Below are positions 44,063 to 52,570 of a stretch of DNA of 64,000 bases, in pieces; position 1 is the first letter of the stretch, and every line of letters starts with the position of its first letter. The DNA comes from Butyrivibrio sp. GTDB lineage: Bacteria; Bacillota; Clostridia; Lachnospirales; Lachnospiraceae. The notes beneath the pieces were generated by a model, which was not told the origin of the DNA, did no database searches, and saw only the letters and a program-made list of their open reading frames with translations. The stretch covers positions 82,753 to 146,752 of the forward strand of contig SVGB01000006.1 in the NCBI GenBank assembly GCA_015056565.1. The letters are read 5' to 3'. Made by a program: the position numbers and the translations under genes.

Positions 44063-44959
44063 ATGAGGACTAGAGAAGAGAAAAGATTTCAGATATTTGC
44101 TCATGTGGTGATGATCATTTTGTCGCTTACTGCAGTAGTTCCGTTTGTTTTGCTTGTTATTTCGTCGTTTACAGACAACGACGTGCTTATAGCAAACGGA
44201 TACTCTTTCACACCTGCGAAATGGAGCATTTACGCCTATGAGTATATTTTCAAGACAGGTAATTCAGTGCTGCACGCGTACTGGATCTCTATCTGCCTTA
44301 CAGTTGTGGGAACGGCGCTAGCTCTTTCCATAACAACGCTCCTTGCATATGCGCTGTCAAAGCCTGATCTGCCGGGCAGAAATGTGTTCATGTTCCTGGT
44401 TTTCTTTACACTTCTGTTCAACGGAGGCCTTGTTCCCACCTATATTGTTTACACAAACATGTTGGGCATAAAGAACAGCTTCCTTGCGTTGCTTATTCCA
44501 GGGCTTTTGATGAACGGATTCAATGTAATGCTGATGAAATCTTACTTTAGCAGCAGCATACCACTTGAGATCCTTGATGCAGCATACATTGACGGAGCTA
44601 CAGAATTTAAGACATTTACCAAAGTTGTACTGCCTTTGTCCAAGCCAATAGTGGCTACGATAGGTCTTTTCGCAGGAATCGCGTACTGGAACGACTGGAT
44701 GAATGGTTACATCTATCTGACCAAGAGAACTGACCTGTATTCCGTCCAGAACCTGCTTAACAGAATGATGCAGAACATCCAGTACCTGTCCCAGAACAGC
44801 GCTAGGGTTCAGGACGCTGGCGTTGGACTTGCGTCAATTCCTTCTGCATCTGTAAGAATGGCAATGGCAACTGTGGGTGTACTGCCTATTTTGGTGACAT
44901 ATCCCTTCATTCAGGGCAATTTTGTAAAAGGTATCACGCTTGGCGGCGTAAAAGGCTAA
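44063..44959 (+). CDS. ABC importer permease, YcjP/LplC type
   Basis: A 298-residue six-helix permease with EAA loop LDAAYIDGATEFKTFTKVVLPLSKPIVAT. The MNGFNVMLMKSYFSSSIP and WNDWMNGYIYL segments are typical of the carbohydrate CUT1 class. AAGAGGTG ribosome binding site. Thirteen base pairs before the GH51 gene. Confidence 0.92.
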   Translation: MRTREEKRFQIFAHVVMIILSLTAVVPFVLLVISSFTDNDVLIANGYSFTPAKWSIYAYEYIFKTGNSVLHAYWISICLTVVGTALALSITTLLAYALSKPDLPGRNVFMFLVFFTLLFNGGLVPTYIVYTNMLGIKNSFLALLIPGLLMNGFNVMLMKSYFSSSIPLEILDAAYIDGATEFKTFTKVVLPLSKPIVATIGLFAGIAYWNDWMNGYIYLTKRTDLYSVQNLLNRMMQNIQYLSQNSARVQDAGVGLASIPSASVRMAMATVGVLPILVTYPFIQGNFVKGITLGGVKG

Positions 44960-44971
44960 AAAGGGGGATTT

Positions 44972-46483
44972 ATGAAGCTTCACATAAACGAAAATCGAGT
45001 ATTAAGTCATATTGAGCCTGAGGTTTACGGGCATTTCAGTGAGCACCTTGGAAGGTGCATCTACGGCGGACTCTATGCGGGGGAGAACTCAGAGATCGCC
45101 AATGTGAACGGCATGCGAAAGGACGTGGTTGACGCTTTAAAAGAGATAAGGGTGCCTGTACTTCGCTGGCCGGGCGGCAATTTCGCCGATGAATACCACT
45201 GGATGGACGGCGTAGGCCCTAAGGATAAGAGAAAGAAAATGATAAATACTCACTGGGGCGGCGTTATCGAGGACAACAGCTTTGGAACCCATGAGTATTT
45301 CGAGCTTTGCAGGCAATTGGGCTGCAAGACCTACGTAAATGGCAACGTGGGAAGCGGAAGCGTAAGAGAGATGAGCGAGTGGGTGGAGTACATGACCTTT
45401 AATGGCGTATCTCCAATGGCTGAACTTCGTAAGGCAAATGGCCACGAAGAGCCCTGGAAGCTTGACTACTTTGGAATCGGTAACGAGAACTGGGGCTGCG
45501 GCGGAAATATGACCGCAGACTATTACGGCAATAAATACAGAGATTTCCAGACCTATGTGCGCATCTATGACAGCGAAAAGCCCATCAAGAAAGTTTGCTG
45601 TGGCCCTAATGCGGATGATTACAAGTGGACAAAAGAGGTACTGGAGACCTGCTACAGACACCCTGCACCTCCGCAGACCCACGGCTTTATGGATGGTTTC
45701 TCCGTGCACTACTACGTTGTGGTTAACACCTGGGAGCACAAGGGAAGTGCCAAAGAGTTCAGTGAGGAAGAGTACTACAGGGCTGTTCGCAAGGCTTACT
45801 ATATGGACGATATCATTACTGGCAACGACCACATCCTGTCCCAGTACGATCCGGAAAAGAAGATCGCCATGCTGGTTGATGAGTGGGGCTGCTGGCACGA
45901 TGTTGAGGAAGGGACAAATCCTGGATTCCTCTATCAGCAGAACTCCATGAGAGATGCCCAGGTTGCAGGCGCTACCCTTAACATCTTCAACAAGCACTCT
46001 GACAGGGTCAAGATGGGATGTCTTGCGCAGATCGTAAACGTGCTTCAGTCAGTGATCCTTACTGATGAGGACAAGATGCTCCTTACACCTACTTATCACG
46101 TATTCCACATGTACAGGTTCCATCAGGATGCGGATCTTCTTGACAGCTACCTTGAAGGAAGCGCTCGCGTTGGTCAGGGCGAAGATGAGTGCGATGGCAT
46201 AAATGAGTCTGTTTCCGTTGATAAGGACGGCGTTGTGACCATAACCCTGAACAACGTTGATGCAAAGAACACAGTAGCAGTAGACGTTGATTTCAGGAGA
46301 AAAGAGATTGAGAAGGTTGAAGGTTTTGTCCTTACAGGAAACACAACGGACCACAATACTTTTGACAGACCTGACACAGTTTGCGAAAAGAACTTTGAAG
46401 ATTTTGAGTTTTCCGGAGTTGACCTGAAGGTAAAAATGCCTCCATGCAGCTGCGTAACCCTGAGAGTTTCTCTGAAGAAATAA
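44972..46483 (+). CDS. GH51 alpha-L-arabinofuranosidase (intracellular)
   Basis: A 503-residue protein with no signal peptide. Catalytic acid/base Glu172 lies in FGIGNENWGCGG and the nucleophile Glu304 in LVDEWGCWHD; the LRWPGGNFADEYHW segment (64-77) is the GH51 substrate-pocket motif. It removes arabinose side chains from imported arabino- or arabinoxylo-oligosaccharides. Last gene of the LacI-controlled operon. A hairpin follows. Confidence 0.94.
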   Translation: MKLHINENRVLSHIEPEVYGHFSEHLGRCIYGGLYAGENSEIANVNGMRKDVVDALKEIRVPVLRWPGGNFADEYHWMDGVGPKDKRKKMINTHWGGVIEDNSFGTHEYFELCRQLGCKTYVNGNVGSGSVREMSEWVEYMTFNGVSPMAELRKANGHEEPWKLDYFGIGNENWGCGGNMTADYYGNKYRDFQTYVRIYDSEKPIKKVCCGPNADDYKWTKEVLETCYRHPAPPQTHGFMDGFSVHYYVVVNTWEHKGSAKEFSEEEYYRAVRKAYYMDDIITGNDHILSQYDPEKKIAMLVDEWGCWHDVEEGTNPGFLYQQNSMRDAQVAGATLNIFNKHSDRVKMGCLAQIVNVLQSVILTDEDKMLLTPTYHVFHMYRFHQDADLLDSYLEGSARVGQGEDECDGINESVSVDKDGVVTITLNNVDAKNTVAVDVDFRRKEIEKVEGFVLTGNTTDHNTFDRPDTVCEKNFEDFEFSGVDLKVKMPPCSCVTLRVSLKK

Positions 46484-46489
46484 GATAAC

Positions 46490-46533
46490 GGCTGGTATTT
46501 GCTCTTGCATGCAGGAGCAGGTACCAGCCTTTA
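46490..46533 (+). terminator. Putative terminator after GH51
   Basis: GGCTGGTA..TGCTC / GAGCAGGTACCAGCC stem with a short T tail; it runs directly into the TetR-like remnant at 46530. Confidence 0.6.
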
Positions 46534-46583
46534 AGGTTGATAAGCAGAACAACATTGAGGATCACGATCTGAATTGGAAATGA
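46530..46583 (+). pseudogene. Remnant of a TetR-type gene
   Basis: Seventeen codons reading FKVDKQNNIEDHDLNWK then a stop match FKVDEQNNLKDHDF of the intact TetR protein at 48906, both in protein and DNA (from GCCTTTAAGGTTGAT onward). Nothing of the rest of the gene is in place. A short AGTTACACT follows at 46590, which also occurs in the palindrome after the intact gene. It looks like debris of a deleted tetR copy. Confidence 0.6.
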
Positions 46584-46710
46584 TCTTTTAGTTACACTCA
46601 TGGCTTGATCAAATGAAAGAAGAAAGTCTTTTTGTCTAAAAATGCGGTATTGTAGTAATATAATTATTAATATTAAGTATTAGTTGAGGTCTAGTTTAAG
46701 GAGCTAACTT

Positions 46711-48909
46711 ATGATACGAGGTAAGGCTAACAGTCCAGTAGACATCAAGAACAACAAGTATATCTTCTTTCAGATGCTATTCTTTGCCGGATGTATTGCA
46801 ATTAACTTCATTCTTCCAAGAACTGCGTCGCTATTAAACATCCCTCTGTATCTTGATAACGTGGGAACCCTTTTGGCGGCAGTCCTTGGCGGATATCTTC
46901 CCGGTATTTTCGTAGGATATTTGAACAACATCATAAACATGAGAGGAAACCCAGGAAACGCCTACTATGTAGTGCTTTCTACCATGATCGCAGCTTGCGG
47001 AACCTGGCTTGGAAGAAGGGGATTTTTTGAGAAAATCCACAAGGCCATCCTCACGATCCCTGTATTTGCCTTTATCGGAGGCGCTCTTGGCTCAATCCTT
47101 ACTTACCTTCTTTACGGCTATGGCATGGGTGAGGGAATATCTGCCCCTTTTGCGAAAGCTCTTTTAGACAGTGGAAAGTTAAATGTGTTCTGGGCCCAGA
47201 TGATGTCGGATGTGGCCATTGATCTGGTTGACAAGACTATAACTGTTATCCTTGTGTTTGTCATAATAAGGATGATCCCTGAAGAGAAACAAAACGAGCT
47301 TTGGCTTACTGGCTGGAGGCAGACTCCTCTTAGCAGAAAAGCTCTTTTGGATGTTAAGCACAACGTCACCAGATCTTTTTCACTCAGGAGCAAGATCATA
47401 GCCATCATCACAGTCATCATGGTGTGTGTTGCAGTAGTTACAACAATTATCAGCTACATTCTGTTTCAGATATTTGCCCTGAATCAGTACACATACAGTT
47501 GCACCAGCGCTGCCAGGCTGGCTGCGCAAGTCATTGATGGCGACAGGGTACAGGAGTACCTGGATAGGGGCAGGTCATTGCCGGATTATGCTGAGGTCGA
47601 AAGAAAACTTGAGAACATAAGAGCCGGTAATCCCGACATAGAGTTTATCTATGTCTATAGGTTTGAAGAAGATGGTGTGCATGTGCTATTTGACCTTGAT
47701 ACTCAGGAGGTAAAGGGTCAGGAGCCGGGAACAGTGATAGAAATGGAGAAATATCTTCTTCCGTATCGGGATGCGTTCCTGTCAGGGAAAGAGGTTGATC
47801 CGTTGCTTGACGATACTATTTACGGAAGACTTCTTACAGTATTTGAACCAGTAATGGACTCAAAAGGGAATTGTACATGCTACGCAGCGGCAGATATAAG
47901 GGTTGAATATATTGGTCTTACTACTCTTAACTATATGACCAAGGTATTTTCTCTTTTCATGGGATTTTATATCTTTATTCTTGCTCTGTGCATATGGCTT
48001 GTGGATTATCACCTGATATTCCCGATTGCAGCCATGACAAGAACTGCCAGAAAGTTTGCCTATGACACGGAGGAAGGGCGAGATCAGAGCGTGGAGAGAC
48101 TCCATAACCTCAGTATCGTAACAGGAGACGAGATAGAAAACCTCTACGAATCTCTGTCAAAGACCATTGCTGACACTGTTGGATATCTTGAGGACGTAAA
48201 GGCCAAGGGCGAAGAAATAACCCACATGCAGAACGGCCTTATCTACGTTCTTGCGGACCTTGTGGAGAGCAGGGACAAGAACACAGGAGACCATGTTCGT
48301 AAGACTGCTGCATATGTGCGCCTTATCATGAGAAAGATGAAGGAAAAGGGCGTCTATGCAGATGTTCTTACAGATCCCTTCATAGAAGATGTGGCAAACT
48401 CAGCGCCGCTCCATGATGTAGGCAAGATCCATGTTTCCGATGTTATTTTGAATAAGCCAGGGCGCCTAACAGATGAAGAGTATGAGATCATGAAGACCCA
48501 TACCACCGCTGGTTCTGGCATTATCCAGAGTGCTATGTCGCTGGTTTCTGACAGCGGATACCTTAAGGAAGCCAAGAACCTTGCCAACTACCACCACGAG
48601 AGGTGGGATGGAAAGGGCTATCCAAGCGGACTTGCCGGGGAAGCGATACCTCTTTCCGCCCGTATCATGGCTGTGGCGGACGTATTCGACGCCCTTGTAT
48701 CCAAGAGAAGCTACAAGGAGCCATTTACAGTTGAACAGGCCATGAAGATAATAGAAGAGGGCGAAGGAACCCAGTTTGACCCTCAGATCGCCAGGGTATT
48801 TGTGGAATCAGAGGCAGAAGTTCGGGAGATCCTTGAGACCCACGCAGCCATGTTCGATCCTGGCAACTACAACATCGACGACCTGAAAGGAATAGGAAAT
48901 AACACTTGA
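46711..48909 (+). CDS. Membrane HD-GYP cyclic-di-GMP phosphodiesterase
   Basis: A 732-residue protein. Residues 20-195 hold about six helices in a transporter-like sensor region (LYLDNVGTLLAAVLGGYLPGIFVGYLNN). A further helix (about 225-250), an extracellular loop (255-405), another helix and a HAMP-like linker lead to the HD-GYP domain: DHVRKTAAYVRLI, HDVGKIHVSDVILNKPGRL, EIMKTHTTAG, YHHERWDGKGYPSGL and ARIMAVADVFDALVSKRSYK. The metal ligands and GYP motif are intact, so it should hydrolyse cyclic-di-GMP. Its end overlaps the TetR gene (TTGA). Confidence 0.9.
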   Translation: MIRGKANSPVDIKNNKYIFFQMLFFAGCIAINFILPRTASLLNIPLYLDNVGTLLAAVLGGYLPGIFVGYLNNIINMRGNPGNAYYVVLSTMIAACGTWLGRRGFFEKIHKAILTIPVFAFIGGALGSILTYLLYGYGMGEGISAPFAKALLDSGKLNVFWAQMMSDVAIDLVDKTITVILVFVIIRMIPEEKQNELWLTGWRQTPLSRKALLDVKHNVTRSFSLRSKIIAIITVIMVCVAVVTTIISYILFQIFALNQYTYSCTSAARLAAQVIDGDRVQEYLDRGRSLPDYAEVERKLENIRAGNPDIEFIYVYRFEEDGVHVLFDLDTQEVKGQEPGTVIEMEKYLLPYRDAFLSGKEVDPLLDDTIYGRLLTVFEPVMDSKGNCTCYAAADIRVEYIGLTTLNYMTKVFSLFMGFYIFILALCIWLVDYHLIFPIAAMTRTARKFAYDTEEGRDQSVERLHNLSIVTGDEIENLYESLSKTIADTVGYLEDVKAKGEEITHMQNGLIYVLADLVESRDKNTGDHVRKTAAYVRLIMRKMKEKGVYADVLTDPFIEDVANSAPLHDVGKIHVSDVILNKPGRLTDEEYEIMKTHTTAGSGIIQSAMSLVSDSGYLKEAKNLANYHHERWDGKGYPSGLAGEAIPLSARIMAVADVFDALVSKRSYKEPFTVEQAMKIIEEGEGTQFDPQIARVFVESEAEVREILETHAAMFDPGNYNIDDLKGIGNNT

Positions 48910-49478
48910 ATACCAGAGAATCAGTCAGAGAAAATGAGTGTAAATACAAGCTTGCAGAAGCAGTAAAAAGATGCATGAAAACAGTGGCGGTGGAGAACAT
49001 CACCGTCAAACAGATAGTAGAAGAGTGCGGCGTTTCAAGGCAGACCTTCTATCGGAACTTTATTGATAAGTACGACCTTATCAACTGGTATTTTGACAGG
49101 CTCCTTGAGGAGTCTTTTAACCAGCTGGGAAGCGGAAAAACCTTAAGAGAAGGACTTATCAAGAAGTTTAAGTACATTAACGAGGAGAGAATTTTCTTTT
49201 CCGCGGCCTTTAAGGTTGATGAGCAGAATAACCTTAAGGACCACGATTTCTACATGATCTACGAGTTCTATTGCGGGCTCATCAGGGAAAAAACAGGGGA
49301 GCTTCCTGACAAAAAGACAAGGAAGCTCCTTGAGATGTACTGCCAGGCCTCTATCTATATGACCGTCCAGTGGGTGTTAAAGGGCATGAAGGAGTCAGAA
49401 GAAGAGCTTGCAGACCTTATGATCGATGCCATGCCTCCTCATCTCGAGAAGAAGTTCAAAGAACTTGATATAATTTAG
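48906..49478 (+). CDS. TetR-family regulator
   Basis: A 190-residue protein. The start is TTG 48906, overlapping the upstream stop and preceded by AGGAAATAACAC; the first in-frame ATG would remove the HTH. Residues 14-55 carry the TetR HTH (VENITVKQIVEECGVSRQTFYRNFIDKYDLINWYF), a variant seen in DhaS-like regulators. The remaining helices form a ligand and dimer domain. It is followed by a perfect palindrome (49481-49510) and the alcohol dehydrogenase gene, which it may control (inference). Confidence 0.85.
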   Translation: MNTRESVRENECKYKLAEAVKRCMKTVAVENITVKQIVEECGVSRQTFYRNFIDKYDLINWYFDRLLEESFNQLGSGKTLREGLIKKFKYINEERIFFSAAFKVDEQNNLKDHDFYMIYEFYCGLIREKTGELPDKKTRKLLEMYCQASIYMTVQWVLKGMKESEEELADLMIDAMPPHLEKKFKELDII

Positions 49479-49480
49479 GA

Positions 49481-49510
49481 AAAGTTACACTTTGGATAAA
49501 GTGTAACTTT
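49481..49510. promoter_or_regulatory. Perfect palindrome between tetR and alcohol dehydrogenase
   Basis: AAAGTTACACTTT / AAAGTGTAACTTT (13-bp arms, GGAT loop). No T run follows, so it is more likely a TetR operator than a terminator, though it might do both. Confidence 0.5.
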
Positions 49511-49596
49511 AATCAAATATGCTAAAATGCTATGCTCTTTATGGATTTTGAAAATCCGTGTAACATTAAAACACTTTTATTGGAGGGAGTAGCATT

Positions 49597-50745
49597 ATGG
49601 CAAACAGAATTTCTTTAAACGGAACATCTTACCACGGCGCAGGAGCCATCAAGGAAGTTGTTACAGAGTTTAACAACTACGGATTCAAGAAGGCTTTTGT
49701 TGCATCAGATCCAGATCTTATCAAATTTGGCGTAACAGCTAAGGTTACAGACCTTCTCGATGAGGCTAAGATCCCTTACGAGATCTACTCAGATATCAAA
49801 CCCAATCCTACAATTGAGAACGTTAAGAACGGCGTAGAAGCCTTCAAGAAGTCAGGTGCTGACTGCATCATCGCTATCGGCGGCGGTTCATCAATGGATA
49901 CTTCAAAGGCTATCGGTATCATCATCACAAACCCTGAGTTTGCTGATGTTCGTTCACTTGAGGGCGTTGCTCCAACCAAGAACCCTTGCGTTCCTATCAT
50001 CGCTGTTCCTACAACTGCTGGAACTGCAGCTGAGGTTACAATCAACTACGTTATCACAGACGTTGAAAAAGAGAGAAAGTTCGTGTGCGTAGATACTCAC
50101 GATATGCCAATCGTTGCTGTTGTTGACCCTGAGATGATGTCTTCAATGCCTAAGGGACTTACAGCTGCTACAGGTATGGACGCTCTTACACACGCTATCG
50201 AAGGTTACACAACAAGAGCTGCCTGGGAGATGACAGACATGTTCCATCTCGAAGCAATCAGACTTATCTCCAAGAACCTTAGGGGCGCTGTTGAGAACAC
50301 CAAGGAAGGCCGTGAGGGAATGGCTCTTGGTCAGTACATCGCAGGAATGGGCTTCTCAAACGTTGGTCTTGGAATCGACCACGCTATGGCACACACTCTT
50401 TCAGCACACTATGACACACCTCACGGCGTTGCATGCGCTATGTTCCTTCCAATCTCCATGGAGTTCAACCGTGAGTACACAGGCGAGAGACTTCGCGAGG
50501 TTGCAAGAGCTATGGGCGTTGAGGGCGTAGACAACATGAGCCAGGAAGAGTACAGAGATGCTGCAATCGCTGCAGTTAAGAAGCTTTCTGAGGACGTTGG
50601 TATTCCTAAGACTCTTGATAAGATCAAAGAGGAAGACCTTGATGTTCTTGCTACAGACGCTCTTAACGATGCATGCTATCCTGGAAACCCAAGAGAAGCT
50701 ACAAAAGAGCAGGTAATTGAAATGTTCAGAATGCTTATGGCATAA
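49597..50745 (+). CDS. Iron-containing alcohol dehydrogenase
   Basis: A 382-residue group III alcohol dehydrogenase. Motifs: the NAD-binding GGGSSMDTSKAIG (about 95-107), TTAGTAAEVT, GMDALTHAIEGYTTRAA and the metal-site segment GIDHAMAHTLSAHYDTPHGVACA with His ligands. The sequence fits FucO-like lactaldehyde reductases or butanol/1,3-propanediol dehydrogenases. Codon use is strongly biased towards a highly expressed gene set (few rare codons), suggesting strong expression during fermentation. TTGGAGGGAG before the ATG. Confidence 0.92.
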   Translation: MANRISLNGTSYHGAGAIKEVVTEFNNYGFKKAFVASDPDLIKFGVTAKVTDLLDEAKIPYEIYSDIKPNPTIENVKNGVEAFKKSGADCIIAIGGGSSMDTSKAIGIIITNPEFADVRSLEGVAPTKNPCVPIIAVPTTAGTAAEVTINYVITDVEKERKFVCVDTHDMPIVAVVDPEMMSSMPKGLTAATGMDALTHAIEGYTTRAAWEMTDMFHLEAIRLISKNLRGAVENTKEGREGMALGQYIAGMGFSNVGLGIDHAMAHTLSAHYDTPHGVACAMFLPISMEFNREYTGERLREVARAMGVEGVDNMSQEEYRDAAIAAVKKLSEDVGIPKTLDKIKEEDLDVLATDALNDACYPGNPREATKEQVIEMFRMLMA

Positions 50746-50760
50746 TAAATATAAGCTACT

Positions 50761-50796
50761 GGGGCTGGGTGCAATAGCGCTCAGCCCTTTTTTAAA
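50761..50796 (+). terminator. Terminator after alcohol dehydrogenase
   Basis: GGGCTGGGTGC / GCGCTCAGCCC (50762-50787) followed by six T. Confidence 0.85.
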
Positions 50797-50814
50797 CACT
50801 AAAGAGGAACGCCT

Positions 50815-51378
50815 ATGATCACCTTATTTCATGCAGGATACGACGTCATAAAGGAACCGGATGTTCACAACGGCAGGAAAAATGCGGACTTTGGACAGGG
50901 GTTTTACACCACTGACAACAAGGAATTCGCCATGAGATGGGCCAGGGAGCAGAAGGGAAAAGAGGTGATCGTAAACCACTACGAGCTTGATGAGAGCACT
51001 CTTTTAGTAAAAGAGCTAAAGAGGGACAAGGAGTGGTTTGAGTATATCTTTTCCAATAGAAGAGTAAAACCTGACGTGTTTGGAGAGTACGACGTGATTA
51101 TTGGGCCCATCGCCAATGACACAATATACGATACTTTTGGAATCATAACAAGCGGTTTTTTATCGGACGAAGAAGCCATGAAACTACTGATGGTTGGGCC
51201 ATGTTCAAGACAGATCGTGCTTAAGACAGTTAAGGCGGCAGAGGCTTTAAAGTTTATTTCGTCGGAGGTGTTGTCGTCGGAGCAGATAAGGGCCGGGGCT
51301 TTGGAGCATGAAAAAGAAAATGCGCTTTTCCAGGCTGAATTTGCCAGGGTTATGAAAGAGATGGATGAGGATTCATAA
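50815..51378 (+). CDS. DUF3990 protein, ADP-ribosyltransferase-like fold
   Basis: A 187-residue protein. The opening ITLFHAGYDVIKEPDVHNGRKNADFGQGFYTT and EFAMRWAREQ match the DUF3990 pattern. That family resembles ADP-ribosyltransferases (first-strand His, central GFY-type loop). Some DUF3990 genes pair with a small DUF3791 gene in toxin-antitoxin-like modules; no such partner is present here. The target, if any, is unknown. GAGGAACGCC precedes the ATG. Confidence 0.7.
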   Translation: MITLFHAGYDVIKEPDVHNGRKNADFGQGFYTTDNKEFAMRWAREQKGKEVIVNHYELDESTLLVKELKRDKEWFEYIFSNRRVKPDVFGEYDVIIGPIANDTIYDTFGIITSGFLSDEEAMKLLMVGPCSRQIVLKTVKAAEALKFISSEVLSSEQIRAGALEHEKENALFQAEFARVMKEMDEDS

Positions 51379-51395
51379 TTTGGTAATGAAAATTT

Positions 51396-51424
51396 TTGCC
51401 ATTATTTCTTTTCCCTCGTATAAA
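51396..51424 (+). promoter_or_regulatory. Promoter of the 51466 gene, TTGCCA-17-TATAAA
   Basis: TTGCCA (51396-51401), 17 bp, TATAAA (51419-51424) with CG before the -10, matching 438, 6833 and 28835. The -10 is 41 bp before the ATG. Confidence 0.65.
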
Positions 51425-51465
51425 CACATGTGATAAAATAAAAGAAGAATTGAGAGGGAAAAATT

Positions 51466-51897
51466 ATGAAAAATCTATTTAAAACACTTTTTGGAATTGC
51501 AATGGCAGTAGTAATGGCACTTACATCATCTGCAGGCTTTACATCGATGGCAGCTGATAAGGGCAAGGTAGATGTCACAAAGGCTGAGTTTGTGGCAGGC
51601 GTTGCTGCAGTAGACGCTGCGGACTTCTCCGATATAGTATTCATTATTTTCGAGCAGAATGACCGCTACTACGCATATGTCTGCAAGAACAGCGAGAATC
51701 CGATCTACGCACCAGTTAAGATCGAAGAGGCTGAGTTCGACAACCAGGAGAACTGCTCAATGTACACAATTGGTAAGTACGTAGTTGGCTACGGCGAGCT
51801 TGAGGATGAGACACCAGTTATCACCGACAGCGAAGGCTTCATCGGAGCCGGAAGAGCGATCACTGAAAAAGAGGCGCTGGCATTTGTAGCTGAATAA
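51466..51897 (+). CDS. Small secreted protein, unknown
   Basis: A 143-residue protein with GAGAGGG upstream. A clear signal peptide (LFKTLFGIAMAVVMALTSSAGFTSMAA, cut around residue 30) leads to a 113-residue acidic mature domain with two Cys (YVCKNSEN, ENCSMYTIG). No family recognised. It shares its promoter type with two Gly-Gly-leader peptides and the 6903 ORF. Followed by a terminator. Confidence 0.72.
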   Translation: MKNLFKTLFGIAMAVVMALTSSAGFTSMAADKGKVDVTKAEFVAGVAAVDAADFSDIVFIIFEQNDRYYAYVCKNSENPIYAPVKIEEAEFDNQENCSMYTIGKYVVGYGELEDETPVITDSEGFIGAGRAITEKEALAFVAE

Positions 51898-51911
51898 ATG
51901 AGTATAGGGAT

Positions 51912-51938
51912 AGCGGGCTTGATGCCCGCTATTTTTTT
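51912..51938 (+). terminator. Terminator after the 51466 gene
   Basis: AGCGGGC (51912-51918) / GCCCGCT (51924-51930) with seven T after. Confidence 0.9.
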
Positions 51939-51942
51939 GCGC

Positions 51943-52036
51943 CAAGACACGGGGACGGTTTGCTGACACGGGGACGGTTCTACTGTCAGGTTTTATCAAA
52001 ATAAAACCTGACAGTAGAACCGTCCCCGTGTCTTGT
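51943..52036. repeat. REP-like palindrome, copy 2 (asymmetric)
   Basis: The 68-bp core 51965-52032 is identical to 34322-34389. On the left a second GACACGGGGACGGTT unit is present with a 1-base deletion (GGTTTGCTG for GGTTCTGCTG); on the right the outer unit is missing. It starts 4 bp after a terminator. Confidence 0.85.
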
Positions 52037-52147
52037 CATGAAAACTTTAGCTTGATTTTTCGTGAGTAATGGTTATAATAAACATATAGATTGCACACAA
52101 TCGAATAGCACAACATACAAATTAACACATAGAATCAGGAGGATATC

Positions 52148-52540
52148 ATGAACGTAGCAGTAAGGTATTATTCAAGATCTGGAAACACCGGCAAGGTTGC
52201 AGGATATATTGCAGAAGCAGCTGGAGTTGAGGCTGTTTCAGTTGATGCGGCGAATGCAGCACTTAGTGAGAAGGTTGATGTTCTTTTCATAGGCGGAGCA
52301 CTGTACGCTTATGGTATTGACGATAATCTTAAATCATATCTGCAGACAATACCGGCAGATAAAGTGGGAAAAGCTGTTGTATTTTCAACATCCTGGCTTT
52401 CTAAGCATGCACTTGATGTTATCAAAAAGGCCCTGACAGATAAGGGAATTGCTGTTGAGAGCGACACTCTTTATTTCAAGAGCAAGGCTGTTGATGGATG
52501 CAGAGATGAGGCAATGAAGTTTGCTAAAAAATATATTTGA
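52148..52540 (+). CDS. Flavodoxin
   Basis: A 130-residue protein with the FMN phosphate-binding loop YYSRSGNTGKVAG and a GALYAYGIDDNLKSYL segment. Short for a flavodoxin but complete in the core. It carries electrons in place of ferredoxin. The promoter TTGATT-16-TATAAT lies upstream near 52055-52080. Thirty base pairs before the peroxidase gene. Confidence 0.82.
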   Translation: MNVAVRYYSRSGNTGKVAGYIAEAAGVEAVSVDAANAALSEKVDVLFIGGALYAYGIDDNLKSYLQTIPADKVGKAVVFSTSWLSKHALDVIKKALTDKGIAVESDTLYFKSKAVDGCRDEAMKFAKKYI

Positions 52541-52570
52541 ATGTAAATAAAAAATGGAGGATATAAAACG

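Noticed and set aside
45137..45997. 286-codon open frame on the minus strand inside the GH51 gene
   Set aside because: It is antisense to a clearly conserved enzyme, has no ribosome binding site or recognisable protein pattern, and arises from codon bias on the opposite strand.
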